Below the pieces are notes generated by a model that ran no database searches, was not told the DNA's origin, and saw nothing but the letters and a program-made list of their open reading frames with translations. From contig NZ_MTQP01000031.1 in NCBI RefSeq assembly GCF_001984175.1, positions 1-50,103 of the forward strand: 50,103 nt of DNA. The letters are read 5' to 3'. Within the stretch, counting starts at the first letter, position 1, and every line of letters starts with the position of its first letter. Below, piece after piece: positions 15,636 through 23,600 of the stretch. The position numbers were made by a program, and so were the translations under genes. This DNA comes from Saccharothrix sp. ALI-22-I. GTDB taxonomy: Bacteria > Actinomycetota > Actinomycetes > Mycobacteriales > Pseudonocardiaceae.

Positions 15636-17549
15636 ATGCGCCGTCAACGTAAACAACGGGCTCGCAGACTCGCGGTGCTGGGCGCGGTGACCCTCGCGCT
15701 CAGTGCCGCGGTGACCGGCTCGTCCAGTGCTCATCCCGAGCACGGTGGTGGTCGGGAGGACTTCCCCGGTGAGGGGATCGCGGACGGGCTGTACAAGCAG
15801 CACGACGGCGACGAGGGGCATTTGCCGGCGGTGTCGCGCAACGTCTCCGTGGTCGGCAAGGCGAAGGTGACCAACCCGTCCGGCGCGGGCAACACCGGAC
15901 GCGTGGCGGACGTGACCGCGTTCGGCGACTACGCCTACCTGACCGCGTTCCGCGAGCCGACGTGCGAGAGCACCGGCGTGCACGTCATGGACATCTCCGA
16001 TCCGACGAAGCCGGCGGAGGTGACGAGCGCGTTCATCCCGACCAGCGACGGGTCGTACGTCGGTGAGGGCATCCAGGTCGAGCACATCGACGACAGCCCG
16101 TTCTTCCACGGCGACCTGCTGATCCACCAGAACGAGACCTGCCCCGGCGAGACGCCCCCAGGGGCGAACTCGGGCGGTATCTCGCTGTGGGACGTCACCG
16201 ACCCGCGCAGTCCCAAGCCCCTGGCGATGCACGTCGGTGACTTCACCAACACCGCGGGCGGCCTCGACCCCGCGCCCAACCAGGTGCACAGCATGCGGAT
16301 GTGGACCAACGTCTTCGACAAGAAGACCTACGTCGCGCTGGTGGACGACGAAGAGGGCACGGACGTCGACATCCTCGACATCACCGACCCGCGCAACCCC
16401 GTGCTGGTCAACGACGGTCTCGACCTGGGCGCGGTGTTCGGCGTCGACCAGCCGAGCCCGGCGAGCCTCACGTCGGTGTTCAGCCACGACATGATGATCG
16501 CCAAGGTCGGCCGCCGGTACGTCATGAACGTGAACTACTGGGACGGCGGGTACGTGCTGCTCGACGTCACCGACCCGCGTCCGGGCAAGGTGAGCCTGGT
16601 CGCGGAGAGCGACTACGCCGCGTTGGACGAGGAACGGTTGGCGCGGGGGCAGGAGATCGCGCCGGAGGGCAACTCGCACCAGTCCGAGCTGTCGCCGAAC
16701 CGGAAGTTCATGATCGGCACGGACGAGGACTTCAGCCCGTACCGCGTCACGGCGAAGATCGACTCCGGTCCGTACGCGGGCCAGGAGTACAACGCCACCT
16801 CGGCGGCCGACACCAAGCCGATCGACGAGAACACGACGGTCAGCGGCGACACCACCTACGTCGGCCAGGCCTGTGAAGCGGTCCCGCCGGGCACCGGCAC
16901 GGCGCTGGTCGAACGCGGTGTGTGCACGTTCCAGGTGAAGCTGGACAACATCATCGCCGCCGGCTACACGGCGGGCATCGTGTTCCAGAACGTGCGGTCG
17001 GACTGCCAGGGCGGGTCCACGATGGCCGCAGCGGGGGCCATCCCGTACGTGTTCGTCAACCGGTACGCGGGCCTACGCCTGCTGGGCGTGCCCGGCGTGA
17101 CGGAGGCGAACGCCTGCACCACGCCGACGCCGGCCGCCGGAGGCGAGTCGACCACGATCAAGTCCGTGTTCGACGGGTGGGGTTACGTGCGCCTGTTCGG
17201 CACCGACATCCCCACCAGGCCGGGTACGACCGGCTCGATCAGGCAGATCGACACCTACTCGGTGCCCGAGGCGCAGGACCCGGTCTACGCGCGCGGGTTC
17301 GGCGACCTGTCGGTCCACGAGGTGGCGATGGACCCCGAGAATAACAAGCTCGCCTACCTGTCCTACTACGCCGCCGGACTCCGGGTCGTGGAGTACGGCC
17401 GCAACGGCATCCGGGAGGTGGGGGCCTTCATCGACGAGGGAGGCAACAACTTCTGGGGCGTCGAGGTGTGGAAGGACGAGACGGGCGAGCAGTACGTGCT
17501 GGCCAGTGACCGCGACTTCGGCCTCTACATCTTCCACTACGGAGGCTGA
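15636..17549 (+). CDS. Secreted LVIVD-repeat protein with PA domain
   Basis: 637 aa, ATG at 15636 with GGAGA upstream. The N-terminus is a twin-basic signal peptide (RKQRARRLAVLGAVTLALS, cleavage near SSAHP). The mature protein has repeated beta-propeller blades of LVIVD type: GVHVMDISDPTKPAEV, GISLWDVTDPRSPKPL, VDILDITDPRNPVLV, YVLLDVTDPRPGKVSL. A protease-associated (PA) domain is inserted at about residues 400-500 (TALVERGVCTFQVKLDNI, AGIVFQN). The last blade closes the chain (VLASDRDFGLYIFHYGG). It is extracellular with probable binding or scaffold function; no catalytic residues are evident. It looks like ordinary chromosomal content. Confidence 0.85.
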   Translation: MRRQRKQRARRLAVLGAVTLALSAAVTGSSSAHPEHGGGREDFPGEGIADGLYKQHDGDEGHLPAVSRNVSVVGKAKVTNPSGAGNTGRVADVTAFGDYAYLTAFREPTCESTGVHVMDISDPTKPAEVTSAFIPTSDGSYVGEGIQVEHIDDSPFFHGDLLIHQNETCPGETPPGANSGGISLWDVTDPRSPKPLAMHVGDFTNTAGGLDPAPNQVHSMRMWTNVFDKKTYVALVDDEEGTDVDILDITDPRNPVLVNDGLDLGAVFGVDQPSPASLTSVFSHDMMIAKVGRRYVMNVNYWDGGYVLLDVTDPRPGKVSLVAESDYAALDEERLARGQEIAPEGNSHQSELSPNRKFMIGTDEDFSPYRVTAKIDSGPYAGQEYNATSAADTKPIDENTTVSGDTTYVGQACEAVPPGTGTALVERGVCTFQVKLDNIIAAGYTAGIVFQNVRSDCQGGSTMAAAGAIPYVFVNRYAGLRLLGVPGVTEANACTTPTPAAGGESTTIKSVFDGWGYVRLFGTDIPTRPGTTGSIRQIDTYSVPEAQDPVYARGFGDLSVHEVAMDPENNKLAYLSYYAAGLRVVEYGRNGIREVGAFIDEGGNNFWGVEVWKDETGEQYVLASDRDFGLYIFHYGG

Positions 17550-17562
17550 CCACGTGTGATCC

Positions 17563-17587
17563 GGCGGGACCGGCGTCCGGTCCCGCC
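17563..17587. terminator. Bidirectional terminator hairpin
   Basis: ggcgggaccgg (17563-17573) and ccggtcccgcc (17577-17587) form a perfect 11-bp stem with a three-base loop between the convergent genes ending at 17549 and 17591. It would serve both. Confidence 0.8.
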
Positions 17588-17590
17588 AGA

Positions 17591-18550
17591 TCAGGCGATG
17601 CCCAGCAGCCGCTCGGCGTTGCCGTGCGCGATGCGGTGGCGGTCGGTGAGGCTGACCGGGAGGTGGTCGAGGAAGTCACGGCCGCGCTTGTTGGAGTCGT
17701 ACGGGTAGTCGACCGCGAACAGGATGCGGTCCACGCCCACGGCGTGCAGCAGGCACAGGAAGGGCGCGTGGGCGAAGAACCCGCTGGTGGTGACGAAGAA
17801 GTGCTCGGCGAAGTACTCCTCGACGGACCGTTCGAGACCGACGACGGCCATCGCCTCGCTCGCCCGCGCCAACATGAACGGCACGGCTTCGCCGTCGTGG
17901 CCGATGATGAAGCGCAGGTTCGGGTAGCGGTCGAACACCCCGGAGATGATCAGCCGCAGCGCGTGCAGGCCGACTTCGACGTGCCAGCCCCACGCCGCGG
18001 TCGCCAGGACGGTGTTGACCGCGTCCGGGAATCCGCCGTAGTAGACGTCGGCCACCTCGCCGGGCACCGGCGCGGGGTGCAGGTAGATCGGCGTGCCGAG
18101 CGCGTCGGCGCGTTCGAGGACGGGCCGGAACGACTCGTGGTCCAGGAACCGGTTCCCGGTGGTGCCGTTGATGATCGCGCCCTTGAGGCCGAGTTCCTTG
18201 ACGCCCCGTTCCAGTTCGTCCGCTGCGGCGGCCGGGTCCGGTGTGGGCAGTGACGCAAGTCCGGCGAACCGGTCGGGGTGTGCGGCGACGCATTCGGCCA
18301 AGATGTCGTTGGACTGCTTGGCCAGGCGCACCGCCAGTTCGGCCGGCATGGTCTCGAAGCCGGGCGTGGTGTGCGACAGGACCTGCACGTCGATGCCCGC
18401 CGCGTCCATGTCCGCCAGCCGTCCGTCCTTGACGTCGAGCAGCTTGGTCTGGGGCATCTTGTCCCACAGTTGCTCGTTGAACGGGTGGTCGCGCACGAGC
18501 GGGTCGACCTGGGGAATCTTGAAGGCCTCCTCCATTGCGATGATCTTCAC
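17591..18550 (-). CDS. Amidohydrolase-2 family decarboxylase (2,3-dihydroxybenzoate/gamma-resorcylate type)
   Basis: 319 aa, GTG at 18550 with GGGAGG upstream. Metal-dependent TIM-barrel enzymes of this family (ACMSD, gamma-resorcylate and 2,3-dihydroxybenzoate decarboxylases) remove a carboxyl group from hydroxybenzoates or related acids without oxygen. Motifs: AMEEAF at the N-terminus, GAIINGTTG, the ligand His in PIYLHPAPVPG, GHDGE, and the catalytic Asp in FAVDYPYDSN. The usual second N-terminal ligand (EEHF) is Ala here (EEAF), as I recall for fungal 2,3-dihydroxybenzoate decarboxylases, so the lineage favours that subfamily. It lies about 2 kb left of the salicylate-type PKS, so action on a cluster intermediate is possible. 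It is separated by a cell-wall gene and may equally be general metabolism. Confidence 0.75.
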   Translation of the reverse strand: MKIIAMEEAFKIPQVDPLVRDHPFNEQLWDKMPQTKLLDVKDGRLADMDAAGIDVQVLSHTTPGFETMPAELAVRLAKQSNDILAECVAAHPDRFAGLASLPTPDPAAAADELERGVKELGLKGAIINGTTGNRFLDHESFRPVLERADALGTPIYLHPAPVPGEVADVYYGGFPDAVNTVLATAAWGWHVEVGLHALRLIISGVFDRYPNLRFIIGHDGEAVPFMLARASEAMAVVGLERSVEEYFAEHFFVTTSGFFAHAPFLCLLHAVGVDRILFAVDYPYDSNKRGRDFLDHLPVSLTDRHRIAHGNAERLLGIA

Positions 18551-18620
18551 GTCGCCTCCCGGCAGCTACCTCATAGTTGACGTCGGTGTACGACTTAGAG
18601 GTAACCGTCGGGAGCGCTGT

Positions 18621-19622
18621 TCAACCTTCGAGGCGCCGGATGACGTTGATCGGTCCGATCGAGTCGATGTCGGCGATCTTCACGGGCACGCCCTCGGTGG
18701 ACGCGTGCACCGCACGCACGCCGTCGACCGCCATCGCGACGTGGTGCTGGTCGGAGTAGTAGATGATCAGGTCGCCCGGCTTGACCTCGCCGCGTGACAC
18801 CGTGCGGCCGATGCCCGCTTGGCCGTAGGTGGTGCGGGGGATCGAGATGCCGGCGGCGCGGTAGGACTGCTGCATGAGGCTGGAGCAGTCCCACTGGTCC
18901 GGGCCGTTCGCGCCGAAGACGTAGTCGTCGCCGCGTTGGGCCAGGGCGTACTCCAGTGCCTTGCCGGCGGTGCCCGCGGGGACGGCGATGCGGGAGGTGT
19001 CGCCAGCGTCGGCGAGGGTGGCCTTGTCGGCGGCGCTGAGCTTGTCGTACTGGGCGCGTGCGTCGGCGACCTGCTTGTCGAGGTCGGACTTGCGCTGGGC
19101 GATGTCGTCCAGGATCTGGGCGGCGGCGTTGGTGGCGTCCGTGGCCCGTCGCTGTGCGTCGTCGGCGTCGGTGACGGCCTTGGTCAGGCTGTCGAGCGCG
19201 TCGGCGTTCTCGCCGGCCAGGATGCCGAGCGCGGACATCCGGTTCAGGTAGTCCTGCTGCGAGTCGCTGACCAGCAGCGCGGAGAGCTGGTTGAACCGGG
19301 CGCCCTCGAAACTGGCCTCGGTGAGCAGGTCGACCTGGCCGCGCAGCTGCTCCTGGGCCTGGCGCGCGCCGGCGAGATCGCTGTTGGCCTTGTCCAGCTC
19401 GCCCTGTTTGGCCTTGAGGTCGTCCTGTGCCCGCAGGTGCTCCTCGTTGAGCTTCTCGGCCTGGCCCGCCAGTTCGGTGTACTTCTTCAACGCCTCGGAG
19501 GCGTTGGTCGGCAATGCCGGGTCGGCTGCCGCCTGGGGCACGGAGAGACCGGTGGCGAGCACTGCGGTGGCGGCGGCCGCCAGCGCGGCCCGGGCGGTGC
19601 GCTGAGCGGGTGGGAACGCCAC
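18621..19622 (-). CDS. NlpC/P60 peptidoglycan endopeptidase (RipA-like)
   Basis: 333 aa, GTG start at 19622 with AAGGAGG 11 bases upstream. A signal peptide (AALAAAATAVLATGLSVPQA, cleavage after AAA) is followed by a long coiled coil (about 35-200: KKYTELAGQAEKLNEEHLR, DDAQRRATDATNAAAQI). The C-terminal C40 peptidase domain has the catalytic Cys in QWDCSSLMQQSY, the His in DQHHVAMAVDG and the third polar residue region in VHASTEG. Such proteins cleave D-Glu-mDAP bonds in stem peptides during growth and division. The 5' leader is about 150 bp with a small hairpin (ccacccgaatgggtg at about 19659). A c-di-AMP riboswitch is common ahead of such genes, but I cannot establish one here. It marks the probable left border of the gene cluster. 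Confidence 0.85.
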   Translation of the reverse strand: MAFPPAQRTARAALAAAATAVLATGLSVPQAAADPALPTNASEALKKYTELAGQAEKLNEEHLRAQDDLKAKQGELDKANSDLAGARQAQEQLRGQVDLLTEASFEGARFNQLSALLVSDSQQDYLNRMSALGILAGENADALDSLTKAVTDADDAQRRATDATNAAAQILDDIAQRKSDLDKQVADARAQYDKLSAADKATLADAGDTSRIAVPAGTAGKALEYALAQRGDDYVFGANGPDQWDCSSLMQQSYRAAGISIPRTTYGQAGIGRTVSRGEVKPGDLIIYYSDQHHVAMAVDGVRAVHASTEGVPVKIADIDSIGPINVIRRLEG

Positions 19623-19689
19623 GATCGCGCAAGCCTCCTTCGAGCTTCGGGGACGGCCACCCGAATGGGTGAACCGGCTGGGTCCCGGA

Positions 19690-19809
19690 CAGGCTACGGA
19701 AGGCGGCCCGGTTCGTCCACTATCACTCATAGTAAGTATCACTAAGTTGGTTAGTAGGTGGTCGGTGGCTACTGTTCCCTTACGTCTGTGTTCGACTTGA
19801 GGAGGACTC
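19690..19809. promoter_or_regulatory. AT-rich divergent promoter region
   Basis: Between the leftward NlpC gene and the rightward hydrolase lies an unusually AT-rich stretch (about 19718-19760) with atagtaagt and tatcactaag steps. On the minus strand agtgata occurs twice, 16 bases apart, and actat/atagt form a small inverted repeat. It probably contains the promoter of the hydrolase-PKS operon. GGAGG precedes the GTG at 19810. Confidence 0.5.
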
Positions 19810-20595
19810 GTGGCGCGTGACGAGGTCGCCCCGCTGCTGCTCCTGCACGGCGGCGGCGGCGACGCGAACTCGTGGAAACCGGTGGTGGACCGGCTCGACC
19901 GGGAGTGGCGGGTCGAGCCGGTGAACCTGCCGGGGCACGGCGGCGAGCCGGGGTTCCACTACGACGCCGGTGTCATCACCGCCACCGCCCGGCTGGTCGC
20001 CGAACGGCTGCCCGCCCTGGGGCTGACGCGTCCGCACGTGGTCGGGCACTCCATGGGCGGCGCGGTGGCGCTCGAACTGGCCAAACTCGTCCCTGTGGCG
20101 GGCGTCACCGCGCTGTGCCCCATCGGGTTCTGGACCCGCCCGCGAGCGTGGGTCACCGCCGCCCTGCTGCGCAACGCCGCCCGGATGTCCACTGTGGCCG
20201 ATCCGGCGACGCGATCGTGGCTGATGAGCGAGGCGCCGGCACGCCGGCTCATGCTGACGGCGTTCTCGGCCAAGCCCTCGCTGATCCACCCCCGCGCGGC
20301 AGCGGCGGCGGCGTCCGCCCTGGCGTCCAGCGACATCATCGCCATGACGAAGTTCACCTGGCGGTACAGCTTCCGCGGCCGGGTCCCGTACCCGGTGCTG
20401 CTCGCGTGGGCGACAAGGGACCGGCTCGTGCCGCTCGCCGACGCCGCCAGGGCCCGCAGGCTGCTCCCGCACGCCGAGCACGCCCTGGTCCCGGGCAGCG
20501 GCCACCTCGTCGTGGAGGACGACCCGGATCTGGCCGCGTCGATCGTCAGCGGTCACGCGAAACGGCTCCCACCTGCGGATTTCATCGATCCTTGA
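19810..20595 (+). CDS. Alpha/beta-hydrolase, first gene of the PKS operon
   Basis: 261 aa, GTG at 19810 with GAGGAGG upstream. The alpha/beta-hydrolase fold is clear: oxyanion motif LLLLHGGGGDANSW, nucleophile elbow VVGHSMGGAVALELA (Ser), Asp in LAWATRDRLVPLAD and His in PGSGHLVVEDDP. No signal peptide is present, so it is cytoplasmic. It lies 58 bp before the iterative PKS on the same strand. The PKS has no thioesterase domain, so this enzyme could be an editing or releasing thioesterase, or hydrolyse an ester intermediate. The sequence does not identify the substrate. Confidence 0.75.
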   Translation: MARDEVAPLLLLHGGGGDANSWKPVVDRLDREWRVEPVNLPGHGGEPGFHYDAGVITATARLVAERLPALGLTRPHVVGHSMGGAVALELAKLVPVAGVTALCPIGFWTRPRAWVTAALLRNAARMSTVADPATRSWLMSEAPARRLMLTAFSAKPSLIHPRAAAAAASALASSDIIAMTKFTWRYSFRGRVPYPVLLAWATRDRLVPLADAARARRLLPHAEHALVPGSGHLVVEDDPDLAASIVSGHAKRLPPADFIDP

Positions 20596-20653
20596 TCGCG
20601 GCTTGGACGGTGCCGCCCAGGATGGGGTGATCACCGACCGAGGGGAGCGTGCG

Positions 20654-23600
20654 ATGTCCGCCGAGCCGATCGCGATCGTGGGAATGGGCTGCCGACTGCC
20701 AGGCGGGGTGGACTCGCCCGCGCAGTTGTGGGACCTGCTCTCCGCCGGCCGGGACGCCGTCACCGAGATCCCACCGGGCCGATGGGACCCGTACGAGGTG
20801 CCGGGCACCGAGAGTGCTCTCGCGATGCGGCACACGACCCGACGCGGCGCGTTCCTCTCCGACGCGCCCGCGTTCGACGCCGACTTCTTCGGCGTCACCC
20901 CGCGTGAGGCCGAGATCATGGACCCCCAGCAACGGCTGGTCCTGGAGGTCACCTGGGAGGCGTTGGAGAACGCGGGCATCCCGCCGCACGGCCTCGCGGG
21001 CAGCGACACGGGTGTGTTCGTCGGCGTCGGCTCCGACGACTACGGCAGGCAGATGCTGGAGGACCTGCCGAGGATCGAGGCGTGGACCGGTATCGGCGCG
21101 GCGTTCTGCGCGGTGGCCAACCGGGTCTCCTACGTGCTGGACCTGCGCGGACCCAGTTTCGCAGTGGACACCGCCTGCTCGTCGTCCCTGGTGGCCATCC
21201 ACCTGGCGTGCCAGAGCCTGCGGCTGGGCGAGACCTCGGTCGCGGTCGCGGCGGGGGTCAACCTGATCGCCGGGCCCGGCCTGACCATGGTGCTCGACGC
21301 GGCGGGCGCGACCTCGCCGAACGGCCAGTCCAAGCCGTTCGACAGCACCGCCGACGGTTACGGCCGAGGTGAGGGCGTCGGTGTCGTGGTGCTCAAGCGC
21401 CTCGCCGACGCGGAGCGTGACGGCGACCGGGTGCTGGCCGTCGTGCGCGGCACCGCAGTCAACCAGGACGGCCGCACCAACGGCATCATGGCGCCCAACG
21501 GCGAAGCGCAGGCCCACGTCGCTTGGGAAGCCCTGCGCAACGCCGGTCTGGACGCGCACGACGTGGACTACGTCGAGGCGCACGGCACCGGAACCCGCGC
21601 CGGCGACCCGGTCGAGGCGGCGGCGCTCAGTTCGGTCTACGGCCAGGGCCGCGCGACGGACGCGCCGTGTCTGATCGGGTCGATCAAGGGCAACATCGGC
21701 CACCTGGAAGCCGGTGCGGGCGTCGCCGGGGTGATCAAGGCGGTGCTCGCCCTCAACCACGGCGAGATCCCGCCCAACGCGGTCTTCTCCACGCCCAACC
21801 CCAACATCCCGTGGAGCACCAACGGGCTGCGCGTGGTCGACGAGCCGACGCCGTGGCCCGTCCGAGGGGACGTCCGGCGCGCGGCGGTGTCGAGCTTCGG
21901 CTACGGCGGCACGGTCGGCCACGTCGTCCTCGAACAGGCGCCGCAACCGACCGCCAAGACCGGCGAGATCGACGGCATCGGCCTGTTCACCCTCTCCGGA
22001 GCCAGGGAGACCGCGGTCACCGAGTACGCGGGCAAGCTCGCGGACTGGCTGGAGACCGACGGCCGGTCCACGTCCCTGCACGACCTCTCGTACACGCTGC
22101 TGGCCCGGCGCACGCACCTGCCGCAGCGCACCGCGATCACCGCGAACGACCGCGGGTCGCTGATCTCCCGCCTGCGTGCGCTGGCCGGGGGCCAGGACGA
22201 CGTGGACGGCGTGACCAGCGGAACGGTGCTGCCCGGTGCGCCGGCCGACCCGGTGTGGGTGTTCTCCGGCCACGGCTCGCAGTGGTTCGGCATGGGCGCC
22301 GAACTGCTCGCCGAGAACCAGGTCTTCGCCGACGTGATCGCCGAGATCGACCCGATCTTCGTCGAGGAGATGGGCTTCTCGCCGCTGGAGGTGCTGGTCA
22401 CCGGCGACTACGCCGAGGTGGACCGCATCCAGCCGATGATCTTCGCGATGCAGGTCGCGCTCGCCGAGGTGTGGCAGTCGCTCGGGGTCCGCCCCGGCGC
22501 GGTGATCGGCCACTCCGTGGGCGAGATCGCCGCCGCCGTGGTGACCCGCGTGCTCAGCGTCGCCGACGGCGCGCGGCTGGTCTCGCGGCGTTCGGTGCTG
22601 CTGCGCCGGGTGGCGGGCAAGGGCGCGATGGCCATGCTCGGTCTGCCGTTCCAGGAGGTGGAGCAGCGGCTCGACAGCCGGTCCGACGTCGTCGCCGCGA
22701 TCCAGTCGTCGGACCTCTCCACGGTGGTGGCGGGTGAGCCGGCCGCGCTGGCGGAGCTGTGCGAGCAGTGGACCGCCGAGGGGCTGATGGTCCGCAAGGT
22801 GTCCTCGGACGTGGCGTTCCACAGCCCGCAGATGGACCCGTTGCTGGACGAGTTGGCCGCGGCGGCGCACGACCTCACCGTGAACGAGCCCGCGATCACG
22901 CTCTACAGCACCGCGCTGCCCGACCCCCGGTCCACCGAGGCGCGCGACGGCGCCTACTGGGCGGCCAACCTGCGCAACCCCGTGCGGCTCGGCGCCGCCG
23001 TGACGGCCGCCGCCGACGACGGGCACCGGATCTTCCTGGAGATCTCGCCGCACCCGGTCGTGGCGCACTCCGTGTCCGAGACGTTGGGCGAGATGCGGTT
23101 GTCCGATGTGCTGGTCACCGGCACGCTGCGCCGCACGAAGCCCGAGTGGGAGACGGTGCTGCACAACCTCGCCCTGCTGCACTGCGCGGGCGCGGCCGTG
23201 GACTTCGCCGGCGCGCTGCCCCGGGGGGCCGTGCTCACCCTGCCCCGCATCGCGTGGCAGCACCGGCCGTACTGGTTCACCGGCTCGACTCGCGGCCGGG
23301 GCGGGGTCGGCCACGACGTCGCCGCCGAGAACCTGCTCGGCGCGCGGCTGGACGTGGCGGGCGCGGCGAACCTCCAGGTCTGGCAGACCACGCTGGACCA
23401 CGACAACCGCCCGTACCCCGGCGACCACCCGGTGCACGGGGTGGAGATCATCCCGGCGGCCGTGCTGCTCAACACGTTCCTGGAAGCGGGCGCGACCGAG
23501 GCGTTGACGGACGTGGCGCTGAAGGTGCCGGTCTCCGTCACCGCGCGGCGCGAACTCCAGGTCATCCGGCAGGACGACACCGTGCGGATCGCTTCGCGGA

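Noticed and set aside
19623..19740. A c-di-AMP (ydaO-type) riboswitch in the NlpC/P60 leader
   Set aside because: Such riboswitches often precede this gene type, but the leader is short and I could not match the conserved core; only one small hairpin is evident.
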